Part shown: piece by piece, positions 1 to 6,524 of the stretch
Position numbering within the stretch: position 1 is the stretch's first letter
How the letters are laid out: each line of letters opens with the position of its first letter
NCBI GenBank assembly: GCA_036787815.1
Contig: DAIQOP010000171.1
Location: forward strand, 1-8,338
DNA: 8,338 bases
Reading direction: 5' to 3'
From: DATBAK01 sp036787815
GTDB taxonomy: Bacteria; Actinomycetota; Acidimicrobiia; IMCC26256; PALSA-610
Made by a program: the position numbers and the translations under genes
Notes under the pieces: generated by a model
Told to the model about the DNA's origin: nothing
Databases searched by the model: none
Seen by the model: the letters and a program-made list of their open reading frames with translations, nothing else

Positions 1-3
1 GAG

Positions 4-88
4 CGGAGGGAGTGGGATTCGAACCCACGGAGGGTTGCCCCTCACACGCTTTCCAAGCGTGCCGATTCGGCCGCTCTCGCATCCCTCC
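4..88 (-). tRNA. tRNA-Ser (anticodon GGA)
   Basis: This is a serine tRNA that decodes UCC/UCU. Read on the minus strand, the acceptor 5' strand GGAGGGA (82-88) pairs with TCCCTCC (5-11), leaving a discriminator G at position 4. The T arm is GTGGG-TTCGAAT-CCCAC. The anticodon loop TTGGAAA sits on a CACGC/GCGTG stem, with the anticodon GGA at 52-54. A long variable arm (AGGG-GCAA-CCCT) marks it as a class II tRNA, which together with GGA means serine. No CCA is encoded after the discriminator (positions 1-3 read CTC), so CCA must be added enzymatically. It is divergent from the SRP RNA next to it. Confidence 0.96.
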
Positions 89-99
89 CGGGAGGGGCG

Positions 100-105
100 A
101 TCGTA
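100..105 (-). promoter_or_regulatory. Candidate -10 box for tRNA-Ser
   Basis: On the minus strand this reads TACGAT, a good actinobacterial TANNNT -10 box, about 11 nt upstream of the mature tRNA 5' end at 88. Initiation about 7 nt downstream would give a very short leader for RNase P to remove. I could not find a convincing -35 box at the right distance, so this is a position-based inference. Confidence 0.35.
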
Positions 106-109
106 CCTG

Positions 110-115
110 TACGCT
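110..115 (+). promoter_or_regulatory. Candidate -10 box for the SRP RNA
   Basis: TACGCT fits the loose TANNNT pattern. It would start transcription near 122, about 25 nt before the predicted 5' end of the mature SRP RNA, so 5' processing would be needed. No matching -35 box is visible. It is back to back with the candidate tRNA-Ser promoter within the short tRNA-SRP spacer. Confidence 0.25.
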
Positions 116-146
116 GACGCTCTTCGATGAAGGCGGTCATGCCGGG

Positions 147-278
147 GGTGCGCCTCCGAGGTGGTTCGCCCGCAACGTGGACGGGTCCGGCGCGACGGGA
201 TCCCGTGAACCGAGTCAGGTCCGGAAGGAAGCAGCTCTCAGCGGGTCATCCCGGGTGCCGCCGGGTCGCCTGGTCACC
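147..278 (+). ncRNA. ffs: Signal recognition particle RNA, small bacterial type (4.5S-like)
   Basis: This is the RNA scaffold of the signal recognition particle. It binds the Ffh M domain and helps target nascent membrane and secreted proteins to the FtsY receptor. The diagnostic apical motif AGGTCCGGAAGGAAGCAG is at 217-234, with the GGAA tetraloop at 223-226 and the conserved internal-loop bases around it. Nested stems support it: CCCG/CGGG, CGGGAT/ATCCCG and GGCGC/GGTGCC bracket the apical loop. The 5' GGTTCGCCCGCAACG and 3' GTGCCGCCGGGTCGCCTGG segments match conserved SRP RNA positions. The ends are approximate (about 10 nt) and were set by pairing GGTG at 147-150 with CACC at 275-278. 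The middle stem is longer than in E. coli 4.5S RNA. A location just upstream of dnaX and next to tRNA-Ser is typical of actinobacteria. Confidence 0.9.
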
Positions 279-287
279 GCGCGGGCG

Positions 288-312
288 AGCCACCTGGGCG
301 GCGGTGGCTTTC
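288..312 (+). terminator. Probable intrinsic terminator of the SRP RNA
   Basis: AGCCACC (288-294) and GGTGGCT (303-309) form a perfect 7-bp stem around an 8-nt loop, followed by TTTCT. It begins about 10 nt after the predicted SRP RNA end. The T tract is short, as is usual in GC-rich actinobacteria. Its position and symmetry support a terminator, but readthrough into dnaX cannot be excluded. Confidence 0.5.
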
Positions 313-319
313 TGGTCGG

Positions 320-399
320 GCTCGCAAGCTCGCCCTCTGCGACGCGTGCGGGAGTGGGCGAGGTCGCCTGCTCGCTTCGCTCGCGGCTCGCCGGCGACC
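320..399. repeat. GCTCGC-rich intergenic repeat cluster with an inverted repeat
   Basis: The word GCTCGC occurs five times in this non-coding stretch, starting at 320, 328, 370, 379 and 386. A perfect 7-bp inverted repeat, GGTCGCC (362-368) and GGCGACC (393-399), encloses the last three copies. CTCGCCC at 329-335 can also pair with GGGCGAG at 356-362. The stretch could fold in the transcript or be a short dispersed intergenic element. No function is assigned. Nothing else is recognisable between the SRP terminator and the dnaX promoter region. Confidence 0.45.
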
Positions 400-442
400 A
401 AACCGGTCCCAGTCGCCGGGAGAGAACGTCGGAGGCGGGCGG

Positions 443-448
443 TAGTGT
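443..448 (+). promoter_or_regulatory. Candidate -10 box for leaderless dnaX transcription
   Basis: TAGTGT fits TANNNT and ends 6 nt before the dnaX GTG, exactly where a -10 hexamer should lie if transcription starts on the first base of the start codon. The TAG of this box is also the in-frame stop that prevents a start further upstream. A purine-rich GGAGG at 431-435 is about 19 nt from the GTG, too far to be an ordinary ribosome binding site. No clear -35 box is seen. Confidence 0.45.
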
Positions 449-454
449 CGAGCC

Positions 455-2389
455 GTGGCGTCGCAGTCGTTGTACCGCAAATACCGTCCGCAGCGGTTCG
501 GCGAGATCGTCGGCCAGCAGCACGTCATCACCGCCCTGCGCAACTCGATCCGTGAGGGTCGCGTCGGCCACGCGTACCTGTTCTCCGGCCCCCGCGGCAC
601 CGGCAAGACCTCCACGGCCCGCCTGCTCGCCAAGGCGCTCAACTGCCTCGACCTCCAGCCCGACGCCGAGCCGTGCGGCAAGTGCGAGAACTGCGTCGCG
701 ATCGCGCAGGGCGCGTTCTTCGACCTCGCGGAGCTCGACGCGGCGTCGAACAACGGTGTCGACAACGTGCGCGATCTCGTGCAGAGCGTCAACCTCGGGC
801 TCGCCGGGTCGGCGAAGCGCAAGGTCTACATCGTCGACGAGGTCCACATGCTCAGCGCGGCGGCCGCCAACGCGCTGCTGAAGACGCTCGAGGAGCCGCC
901 GTCGCACGTGGTGTTCATCCTCGCGACCACCGAGCCCCAGCGGGTGCTGCCCACGATCCGGTCGCGCACCCAGCACTTCGACTTCACGCTGCTCTCCATC
1001 GAGGAGCTCCAGGGCCACCTCGCCTGGATGCTCGCCGAGGAAGGTGTGGAAGCCGCGCCCGAGGCGATCGCGCTCGTCGCCCGCCGCGCGGCGGGTTCCG
1101 ACCGCGACGCGCTCTCGCTCCTCGATCAGGCTCTCGCGCTCGGCTCGGGCCGCCTCGACACCGAGCAGGTGCTCGGCATCTTCGGCGACACCCCGTTCTC
1201 GCGGCGCGTCGAGGTGCTCGAGGCGATCGCGGCCGACGACGCCGCGGGCGCCGTCGCCGCGGTCGACGCGGCGATGACCTCGGGCGTCGACGCGCGGCGC
1301 CTCGCCGACGATCTCCTGAAGACGCTGCGCGACGCGTTCGTGCTCGCCGCGGGCGCGGGCCGCGTGCCCTACGACGGCCCGGCCGACGAGATCGAGCGGC
1401 TCCGCGAGCTGGCGACGGCCTTCGGCCCGGCGGGCCTCACCCGCGCCATCGAGATGCTCGGCCAGACGATCGTCGACGTGCGCGGTCCGGCCGCACCCGA
1501 TCCGCGCCTGCTCCTCGAGGTCGCGATCGTGCGGCTCGCGCGTCGTGAATCGCGCACCTCGCTCGAAGCGCTGCTCGAACGGGTGGAGAAGCTCGAACAG
1601 CGCCTCGGCGAGTCGGGCGGGTCGGCGCCTGCCGCGGCGGCGGCACAACCGTCGGCGACCCGAACGCGCACCGCGCCGACGCCGAGCGTGGCTCGGGGCG
1701 AGCGTGGCGCGTCCACAGCTCCCGCCGCGGAGGCGCCGGCTCCGCCGCCCGCCGCAGCCGACGCACCCGCCGCGCCGCCGGCGGCAGGCGGTGATGCCGG
1801 CCCGCATCTCGGTCGCCGCACCGCCGCGCCGCGCGCAAGCGCACCGGCACCCGCGGAAGCAGCCGCGCCCGCGCCCGAGACGGCCGCGTCGACCACACCC
1901 GTCGCGACCGGCGTGGTCGAGCGCGCCTTCGATCTCGACGACGTGCTCATCGCGTGGAGCGCCACCCTCAACAGCCTCACGCCGCCGGTGCGCGCCGCGA
2001 TCCAGGACGCGCAACCGATCGCGGTCGACGGCATCACCATCATCTTCGGGGTGCGCCCCGTCCGCCTCGACGCGATCTACAAACGCTTCCGGCAGGAGGC
2101 CGACGCGATCAAGGCGTCGCTCGCGACCGGCCTCGGGCAGATGCCGCAGTTCGTGTTGAAGAAGCACGACTTCGACGCCCCCGACGCGCTGGTTCCGGTT
2201 GCCGGTGGCGCGAGCGGCTCGGGCGGTCGAGCTGCACCGGCGCCCGCCGAGCCGGAAGTGCTCGAGGAGAACGAGATCGATCTCCGCGACCTGGAGGACG
2301 CGCCTCCGGGGGACGCGCCGCTAGATTCGCAAGCCCGCCTCATCGAGGCCTTCGGCGCGCAGGTCGTCGAAGAGCGCCCCCGCAACTGA
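455..2389 (+). CDS. dnaX: DNA polymerase III clamp-loader subunit tau (DnaX)
   Basis: This is the ATPase subunit of the replicative clamp loader, which opens the beta clamp and loads it onto primed DNA; full-length tau also tethers the polymerase cores. The 644-residue product is close to E. coli tau (643). It opens with the conserved LYRKYRPQRFGEIVGQ, then Walker A GPRGTGKT (45-52), four zinc-ligand cysteines (C64, C74, C77, C80), Walker B DEVH (128-131), sensor-1 residues at TTEP (158-161) and an SRT form of the SRC arginine-finger motif (170-172). A low-complexity Ala/Pro linker spans about 390-490, followed by a C-terminal tau domain with an acidic end. The GTG at 455 is forced because an in-frame TAG lies at 443. 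No A-rich slippery heptamer is visible, so a frameshifted gamma form is not expected. It heads the dnaX-ybaB-recR run. Confidence 0.97.
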   Translation: MASQSLYRKYRPQRFGEIVGQQHVITALRNSIREGRVGHAYLFSGPRGTGKTSTARLLAKALNCLDLQPDAEPCGKCENCVAIAQGAFFDLAELDAASNNGVDNVRDLVQSVNLGLAGSAKRKVYIVDEVHMLSAAAANALLKTLEEPPSHVVFILATTEPQRVLPTIRSRTQHFDFTLLSIEELQGHLAWMLAEEGVEAAPEAIALVARRAAGSDRDALSLLDQALALGSGRLDTEQVLGIFGDTPFSRRVEVLEAIAADDAAGAVAAVDAAMTSGVDARRLADDLLKTLRDAFVLAAGAGRVPYDGPADEIERLRELATAFGPAGLTRAIEMLGQTIVDVRGPAAPDPRLLLEVAIVRLARRESRTSLEALLERVEKLEQRLGESGGSAPAAAAAQPSATRTRTAPTPSVARGERGASTAPAAEAPAPPPAAADAPAAPPAAGGDAGPHLGRRTAAPRASAPAPAEAAAPAPETAASTTPVATGVVERAFDLDDVLIAWSATLNSLTPPVRAAIQDAQPIAVDGITIIFGVRPVRLDAIYKRFRQEADAIKASLATGLGQMPQFVLKKHDFDAPDALVPVAGGASGSGGRAAPAPAEPEVLEENEIDLRDLEDAPPGDAPLDSQARLIEAFGAQVVEERPRN

Positions 2390-2449
2390 GCCGCCCCGAC
2401 CGAGACCGGCCCGTCTCGAGCCGGCCCGATACGACGATGGAGCAACGCC

Positions 2450-2779
2450 GTGGCATCGCCTGACCAGATGAAGATGATGCGCAAGGTGCAGCAGATGCAG
2501 GCCGACATGGCCGCGGCCCAGCAGGCGCTCGCCGCCGAGACCGTCGAAGGCAGTGCCGGTGGCGGCATGGTGAAGGTGGTCGTGAGCGGTTCCGGCGACG
2601 TGCAGCGGGTGAGCATCGACCCGTCGGTCGTCGACCCCGCAGACATCGAGACCCTCGAAGACCTCGTCGTCGCCGCGGTGGCCGACGGGCTCCGCCGGGC
2701 CGCCGAGCTGCAGTCGGCCCGCCTCGGCGCGGTCACGGGCGGGCTCGACCTCGGGTCGCTCGGCCTCGGTCTCGGGTAG
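2450..2779 (+). CDS. ybaB: YbaB/EbfC-family nucleoid-associated protein
   Basis: This is a small dimeric DNA-binding protein family thought to coat or organise the nucleoid; its exact role in this organism is unknown. The 109-residue length matches the family. The N-terminal half is a Met/Gln/Ala-rich amphipathic helix (MKMMRKVQQMQADMAAAQQ). The conserved beta core follows (GGGMVKVVVSGSGDVQRVSID), then a C-terminal helix (LEDLVVAAVADGLRRA). The GTG start is favoured by a GGAG at 2439-2442 with 7-nt spacing; an in-frame ATG at 2468 is the alternative. It lies between dnaX (60-nt gap) and recR (15-nt gap), the standard bacterial arrangement, so co-transcription is likely. Confidence 0.93.
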   Translation: MASPDQMKMMRKVQQMQADMAAAQQALAAETVEGSAGGGMVKVVVSGSGDVQRVSIDPSVVDPADIETLEDLVVAAVADGLRRAAELQSARLGAVTGGLDLGSLGLGLG

Positions 2780-2794
2780 GTCGTCGCCCATCCC

Positions 2795-3433
2795 ATGTCG
2801 CTCTACGAAGGGCCGGTCCAGGCTCTGATCGACGAGCTCGGGCGGCTGCCGGGCATCGGCCCGAAATCCGCGCAGCGCATCGCGTTCTACATCCTGAAGA
2901 CGGCACCCGAAGACGCGAAGCGTCTCGCTCGGGTGATCGTCGAGGCGAAGGACCGCGTGTCGTGGTGCCGCACCTGCTTCAACATCGCGGAGGGCGAGCA
3001 GTGCGCGTTCTGCCGCGACGAGCGGCGCGACCCGACGATCATCTGTGTGGTCGAGGAACCGCGCGACATCGTGTCGGTCGAGCGCACCGGCGAGTTCCGC
3101 GGGCGGTACCACGTGCTGCAGGGTGCGATCTCGCCGATCGAAGGTGTGCTGCCCGACCAGCTCCGCATCAAGGAGCTGCTCGCGCGCATCACCGCCGAAT
3201 CGGTGAAAGAGGTGATCCTCGCGACCAACCCCAACGTCGAGGGTGAAGCCACGGCGATGTACCTCGCGCAGCTGCTGCGCCCGCTCGATCTGCGGGTCAC
3301 GCGCATCGCGAGCGGCCTGCCCGTCGGCGGCGACCTCGAGTACGCCGACGAAGTCACCCTCGGCCGCGCCTTCGAAGGCCGCCGCGAGCTCAGCTCGCTC
3401 ACACCGACACCTCCCGCACAGGAGAGCGCCTGA
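2795..3433 (+). CDS. recR: Recombination mediator protein RecR
   Basis: RecR works with RecO (and RecF) to load RecA onto SSB-coated single-stranded gaps during recombinational repair. The 212-residue protein shows the family layout: an N-terminal helix-hairpin-helix (LPGIGPKSAQRIAFYIL, about 18-34), a C4 zinc finger (C58, C61, C70, C73), and a Toprim domain from about residue 82 with the VVEEP acidic motif. The conserved ATNPNVEGEATAMYL and RIASGLPVGGDLEYADE segments of the C-terminal half follow. The length is normal, about 200 residues. The ATG at 2795 leaves a 15-nt gap after ybaB. The ribosome binding site is weak, which fits translational coupling in the operon. Confidence 0.97.
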   Translation: MSLYEGPVQALIDELGRLPGIGPKSAQRIAFYILKTAPEDAKRLARVIVEAKDRVSWCRTCFNIAEGEQCAFCRDERRDPTIICVVEEPRDIVSVERTGEFRGRYHVLQGAISPIEGVLPDQLRIKELLARITAESVKEVILATNPNVEGEATAMYLAQLLRPLDLRVTRIASGLPVGGDLEYADEVTLGRAFEGRRELSSLTPTPPAQESA

Positions 3434-3436
3434 GAC

Positions 3437-4051
3437 GTGACGCCCGACGCCGCGATCTCGGTCGTGCCCGCGAACGAAGCGTCGTGGGCCGACCTGCAGA
3501 CGGTGCTCGGCACGCGCGGTGATCCGTCGAGGTGCCAGTGTCAATTCTTCAAGATCCCCGGTGCCGAGTTTCGCTCGGTGCCCGTCGAGGAGCGGGCCCG
3601 GCGCCTGCACGAGCAGACCGGTTGCGACGATCCGGGCTCACCCGCGACGAGTGGTCTCGTCGCCTACCTCGACGGCGAACCTGCCGGCTGGTGTGCGGTC
3701 GAGCCCCGAACCGCCTACCCGCGCTTGCTGGGCAGTCGCATCCCGTGGAGCGGGCGAACCGAAGACCCGACCGACGACGGCGTGTGGGCCGTCACCTGCT
3801 TCGTCACTCGGGTGGGCTTCCGGCACCGCGGCGTCAGCCGCGCGCTCGCGTGCGCCGCGGTGGGCTTCGCACGGGAACGCGGCGCGCGTTCCCTCGAGGC
3901 GTACCCGATGATCACGCAGCCCGAGCAGGAGATCTCCTGGGGCGAGCTCTACGTGGGGAGCCGCAGCATCTTCGCGGCCGCCGGGTTCACCCAGGTCACG
4001 AAGCCCACCGTGAGGCGGGTCGTGATGCGGATCGACTTCTCGCGCGGTTAG
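3437..4051 (+). CDS. GNAT-family N-acetyltransferase, substrate unknown
   Basis: This is a probable acetyl-CoA-dependent acetyltransferase of 204 residues. The clearest signature is the acetyl-CoA-binding motif A region CFVTRVGFRHRGVSRAL (about 121-137), where RHRGVS stands for the usual R/Q-x-x-G-x-A/G pyrophosphate loop. It is followed by a helix (CAAVGFARERGARSLEAYP) and a C-terminal IFAAAGFTQV strand-helix element typical of GNATs. The N-terminal part has an unusual CQC pair (C33, C35) in a CQCQFFK context, seen in a subgroup of uncharacterised GNATs. The GTG begins 3 nt after the recR stop; an AGGAG at 3420-3424 is 12 nt upstream. Close spacing suggests co-transcription with recR but says little about function. 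The TAG stop overlaps the convergent metX stop. Confidence 0.82.
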   Translation: MTPDAAISVVPANEASWADLQTVLGTRGDPSRCQCQFFKIPGAEFRSVPVEERARRLHEQTGCDDPGSPATSGLVAYLDGEPAGWCAVEPRTAYPRLLGSRIPWSGRTEDPTDDGVWAVTCFVTRVGFRHRGVSRALACAAVGFARERGARSLEAYPMITQPEQEISWGELYVGSRSIFAAAGFTQVTKPTVRRVVMRIDFSRG

Positions 4052-5154
4052 CCGGCGAGCGCGCGGCGCACGATCTTGCCGACGGCTTCGTGCTCGACGA
4101 GGAATCCGTCGTGACCGACGTCGGATTCGATCACGTCGACACCCGTCGCACCCGGGAGCAGCTCCGCGATCTCGTGCTGGAGCCGTAAGGGGTAGAGGCG
4201 GTCGGAGCTGATGCCCGCGACGGTCACCTCCGCTTCGACGCCGGCGAGCGCGGCCGCGACACCACCGCGCCCGCGGCCGATGTCGTGGTGGTTCATCGAC
4301 TCGCTGAGCACGATGTACGTGTTCGCGTCGAACCGCTCCACGAGCTTCTCGCCCGTGTGCTCGAGGTACGACTCGACCGCGTACCGGCCGCCGGCCAGCG
4401 GTTGCTCGTCGCCTTGATGGCGGCGCCCGAACCGCGCGTCGAGCTCGTGCTCCGACCGGTAGCCGACCTGCCCGATCCCGCGCGCGATCTCCATGCCGTG
4501 CACCGGCCCGACGGGTAGGTCGTAGTAATCGCCGCCGGCGAAGTGGGGATCGGCGCGGATCACGCGCGCCTGCAGCGAGCACAACGCGATCTGTTCGGCG
4601 GTCGCCGCCGCACCGACCGCGAGCACGACGGCCCGGGTGACGCGCTGCGGGTACCCGACGGCCCACTCGAGCACCCGCATGCCGCCCATCGAGCCGCCGA
4701 CCACCGCGGCCCAGCGTTCGATGCCGAGGATGTCGGCGAGGTCGGCCTCGACCGCGACCTGGTCGCGCGGCGTGACGACGGGGAAGCGGGAGCCGTAGGG
4801 GCGCCGGTCGGGCGCGAGCGACGCCGGCCCGGTCGTGCCCTGGCAGCCGCCGAGCACGTTGGGTGCGACCACGAAGAGCTCGTCGGTGTCGATCGGCGCG
4901 CCGGGCCCGATGATCGACGCCCACCACCCCTCCGTCGCGTGACCGGGCCCGGGCGGACCGGCCGCGTGCGAATCGCCGGTGAGCGCGTGCAGGACGAGCA
5001 CCGCGTTCGAGCCGTGCGCGTCGAGGGAACCCCACGTCTCGTACGCGACGTCGACGTGCTCGAGGCGCCCGCCGGCCTCGAGCGCGACGGGCGAGGTCAG
5101 GGTGGCGAATCGGCGGCGGCCGGGCTCGTCGCCCGGCCGCCAGACATTGCTCAG
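4048..5154 (-). CDS. metX: Homoserine O-acetyltransferase MetX
   Basis: MetX transfers the acetyl group of acetyl-CoA to L-homoserine, the activation step of methionine synthesis. It is an alpha/beta-hydrolase-fold enzyme with nucleophile S155 in GGSMGG, catalytic D318 in SSDRLYPL and H348 in GHDGFL. Other conserved blocks are VLHALTGDSH, NVLGGCQGTTGP, GGRYAVESYLEH and SMNHHDIGRGRGG. The start is problematic. The conserved N-terminal WRPGDEPGRRRFA is in frame, but no ATG, GTG or TTG lies between it and the metY stop. I place the start at CTG 5154, overlapping the metY stop as CTGA, which gives 368 residues, normal for the family. The alternative is GTG at 5226, inside metY (392 residues, 76-nt overlap). 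An ATG at 5147 is out of frame by one base. The stop TAA overlaps the convergent acetyltransferase stop. Confidence 0.93.
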   Translation of the reverse strand: MSNVWRPGDEPGRRRFATLTSPVALEAGGRLEHVDVAYETWGSLDAHGSNAVLVLHALTGDSHAAGPPGPGHATEGWWASIIGPGAPIDTDELFVVAPNVLGGCQGTTGPASLAPDRRPYGSRFPVVTPRDQVAVEADLADILGIERWAAVVGGSMGGMRVLEWAVGYPQRVTRAVVLAVGAAATAEQIALCSLQARVIRADPHFAGGDYYDLPVGPVHGMEIARGIGQVGYRSEHELDARFGRRHQGDEQPLAGGRYAVESYLEHTGEKLVERFDANTYIVLSESMNHHDIGRGRGGVAAALAGVEAEVTVAGISSDRLYPLRLQHEIAELLPGATGVDVIESDVGHDGFLVEHEAVGKIVRRALAG

Positions 5155-6449
5155 GAGCTCTTGGCGGCGCGGAAGCCGGCTTCGAGGTCGGCGAGGATGT
5201 CGTCGAGCGTCTCGATCCCGACGCACAACCGCACGAGGTCGGGCGTGACGCCCGTCGTCGCCTGCTCGTCCTGCGTGAGCTGCGAGTGGGTGGTCGACGC
5301 GGGGTGGATCGCGAGGCTGCGGACGTCGCCGACGTTCGCAAGGTGGCTGAACAGCTCGAGCCCTTCGATGAACCGCCGGCCCGCATCCATCCCGCCCTTG
5401 ATGCCGAACGCCATGATCGCCCCGCCGCCGTTGGGGAGGTACTTCTTGACGCGCGGGTTCCACTTGCTCGACTTCAAGCCGGGGAACGCGACCCACTCGA
5501 CCTCGTCGCGCGCTTCGAGCCACTCGGCGACGGCCTGCGCGTTCTGCACGTGCCGCTCCATGCGCAGGCTCAGCGTCTCCAGACCCTGGAGGAACAGGAA
5601 CGAGTTGAGCGGCGCGATCGCGGCACCGACGTCGCGCATGTACTGGAGGCGGGCCTTGAGGATGTACTGCGCGGGGCGCAGCGGCTCGGGGAGTTGCGAG
5701 AACACGAGGCCGTGGTAGGAGGGGTCGGGCTCCGTGAAGTTCGCGAAGCGGCCGCTCGCCACGTAGTCGAAGTGGCCGCCGTCGACGATGACGCCACCGA
5801 TCGAGGTGCCGTGCCCGCCGATGAACTTCGTCGCCGAGTACACGACGATGTCGGCGCCGTGGCGCAGCGGTTGGCACAGGTACGGCGTGGCGACCGTGTT
5901 GTCGATCACGAGCGGGATGCCGTTGTCGTGGGCGATCTCGGAGACGCCCTCGAAGTCGAAGACGTCGCCCTTGGGGTTGCCGATCGTCTCACCGTAGAAG
6001 GCCCGCGTCTCGGGCCGGACCGCCGCCTTCCACGCCGCGAGGTCGTCGGGGTCGTCGATGAACGTGACCTCGATCCCGAGCTTGGGCAGCGTGTAGTGAA
6101 GGAGGTTGTACGTGCCGCCGTAGAGCGACGCGGAAGCGACGATGTGGCCGCCACCCTCGGCCAGGTTGAGCAACGCGACCGTCTCGGCCGCCTGGCCGCT
6201 CGCCGTCGCGAGCGCACCGACACCGCCGTCGAGCGCGGCCATGCGCTCTTCGAACACGGCTTGCGTGGGGTTCATGATGCGCGTGTAGATCATGCCGAGC
6301 TCTTCGAGCCCGAAGAGCGCCGCCGCGTGCGCGGTGTCGCGGAACACGTAGCTCGTCGTCTGATAGATCGGCACCGCGCGGGCGCCGGTGGTGGGATCCG
6401 GCACCGCTCCCGAGTGCACCTGGCGCGTTTCGAAGCCCCAGTCGGCCAT
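5151..6449 (-). CDS. metY: O-acetylhomoserine sulfhydrylase MetY
   Basis: This PLP-dependent enzyme of the Cys/Met-metabolism family replaces the acetate of O-acetyl-L-homoserine with sulfide to give L-homocysteine. The 432-residue length is typical of MetY. Visible features are the N-terminal GFETRQVHSGAVPDPTTGAR, YTRIMNPT (55-62), the phosphate-binding SGQAA (84-88), D183 in IDNT that contacts the PLP ring nitrogen, and the Schiff-base K208 in SATKFIGGHG. The GETIGNPKGDVFDF segment and overall length favour O-acetylhomoserine sulfhydrylase over cystathionine gamma-synthase or gamma-lyase. The ATG at 6449 has a strong GAGGAG ribosome binding site (6457-6462) with 7-nt spacing. It is the first gene of a metY-metX operon and supplies the enzyme that consumes the MetX product. 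Confidence 0.95.
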   Translation of the reverse strand: MADWGFETRQVHSGAVPDPTTGARAVPIYQTTSYVFRDTAHAAALFGLEELGMIYTRIMNPTQAVFEERMAALDGGVGALATASGQAAETVALLNLAEGGGHIVASASLYGGTYNLLHYTLPKLGIEVTFIDDPDDLAAWKAAVRPETRAFYGETIGNPKGDVFDFEGVSEIAHDNGIPLVIDNTVATPYLCQPLRHGADIVVYSATKFIGGHGTSIGGVIVDGGHFDYVASGRFANFTEPDPSYHGLVFSQLPEPLRPAQYILKARLQYMRDVGAAIAPLNSFLFLQGLETLSLRMERHVQNAQAVAEWLEARDEVEWVAFPGLKSSKWNPRVKKYLPNGGGAIMAFGIKGGMDAGRRFIEGLELFSHLANVGDVRSLAIHPASTTHSQLTQDEQATTGVTPDLVRLCVGIETLDDILADLEAGFRAAKSS

Positions 6450-6493
6450 GAGCGTTCTCCTCGACTCGGCGCCCGTCGGGCGCGACCGCCTGG

Positions 6494-6522
6494 AGGGTAC
6501 GGGCCAATACCCGACCGATCAA
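6494..6522 (-). promoter_or_regulatory. Predicted promoter of the metY-metX operon
   Basis: On the minus strand a -35-like TTGATC (6517-6522) and a -10 TACCCT (6494-6499) are separated by exactly 17 nt. TACCCT fits the actinobacterial TANNNT pattern. The expected start near 6487 gives a leader of about 38 nt that carries the metY ribosome binding site. No SAM riboswitch fold or other metabolite aptamer is recognisable in this short leader, so control is more likely by a DNA-binding repressor. Confidence 0.6.
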
Positions 6523-6524
6523 GT
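6509..6524. promoter_or_regulatory. Candidate operator: imperfect palindrome over the metY -35 box
   Basis: ACCCGACCGATCAAGT is a near-palindrome of the form ACYYGAYC-GRTCRRGT, with half-sites ACCCGACC and ACTTGATC (five of eight positions identical, every difference a C/T change). It covers the predicted metY -35 hexamer, so a bound dimer would block RNA polymerase. The regulator is not identifiable from the sequence. A sulfur- or methionine-responsive repressor is plausible only by context. Confidence 0.4.

Noticed and set aside
215..2167. A 650-codon open frame on the minus strand, antisense to dnaX
   Set aside because: The translation is Arg/Glu/Gly-rich low-complexity with no domain, while the plus strand encodes an unmistakable DnaX. 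It is a by-product of high GC content at third codon positions.
455..2389. A programmed -1 frameshift producing a gamma form of DnaX
   Set aside because: No A AAA AAG-like slippery run is present, and the GC-rich linker shows no candidate site with a downstream stop and stem-loop.
2321..3610. A 429-codon open frame antisense to ybaB and recR
   Set aside because: It is shadow coding opposite well-defined YbaB and RecR proteins, with no start context or domain.
5155..5877. Extension of metX upstream to 5877, giving a 609-residue protein
   Set aside because: The extra residues are an out-of-frame reading of metY, rich in Arg/Ala/Pro, and are not homologous to MetX N termini.
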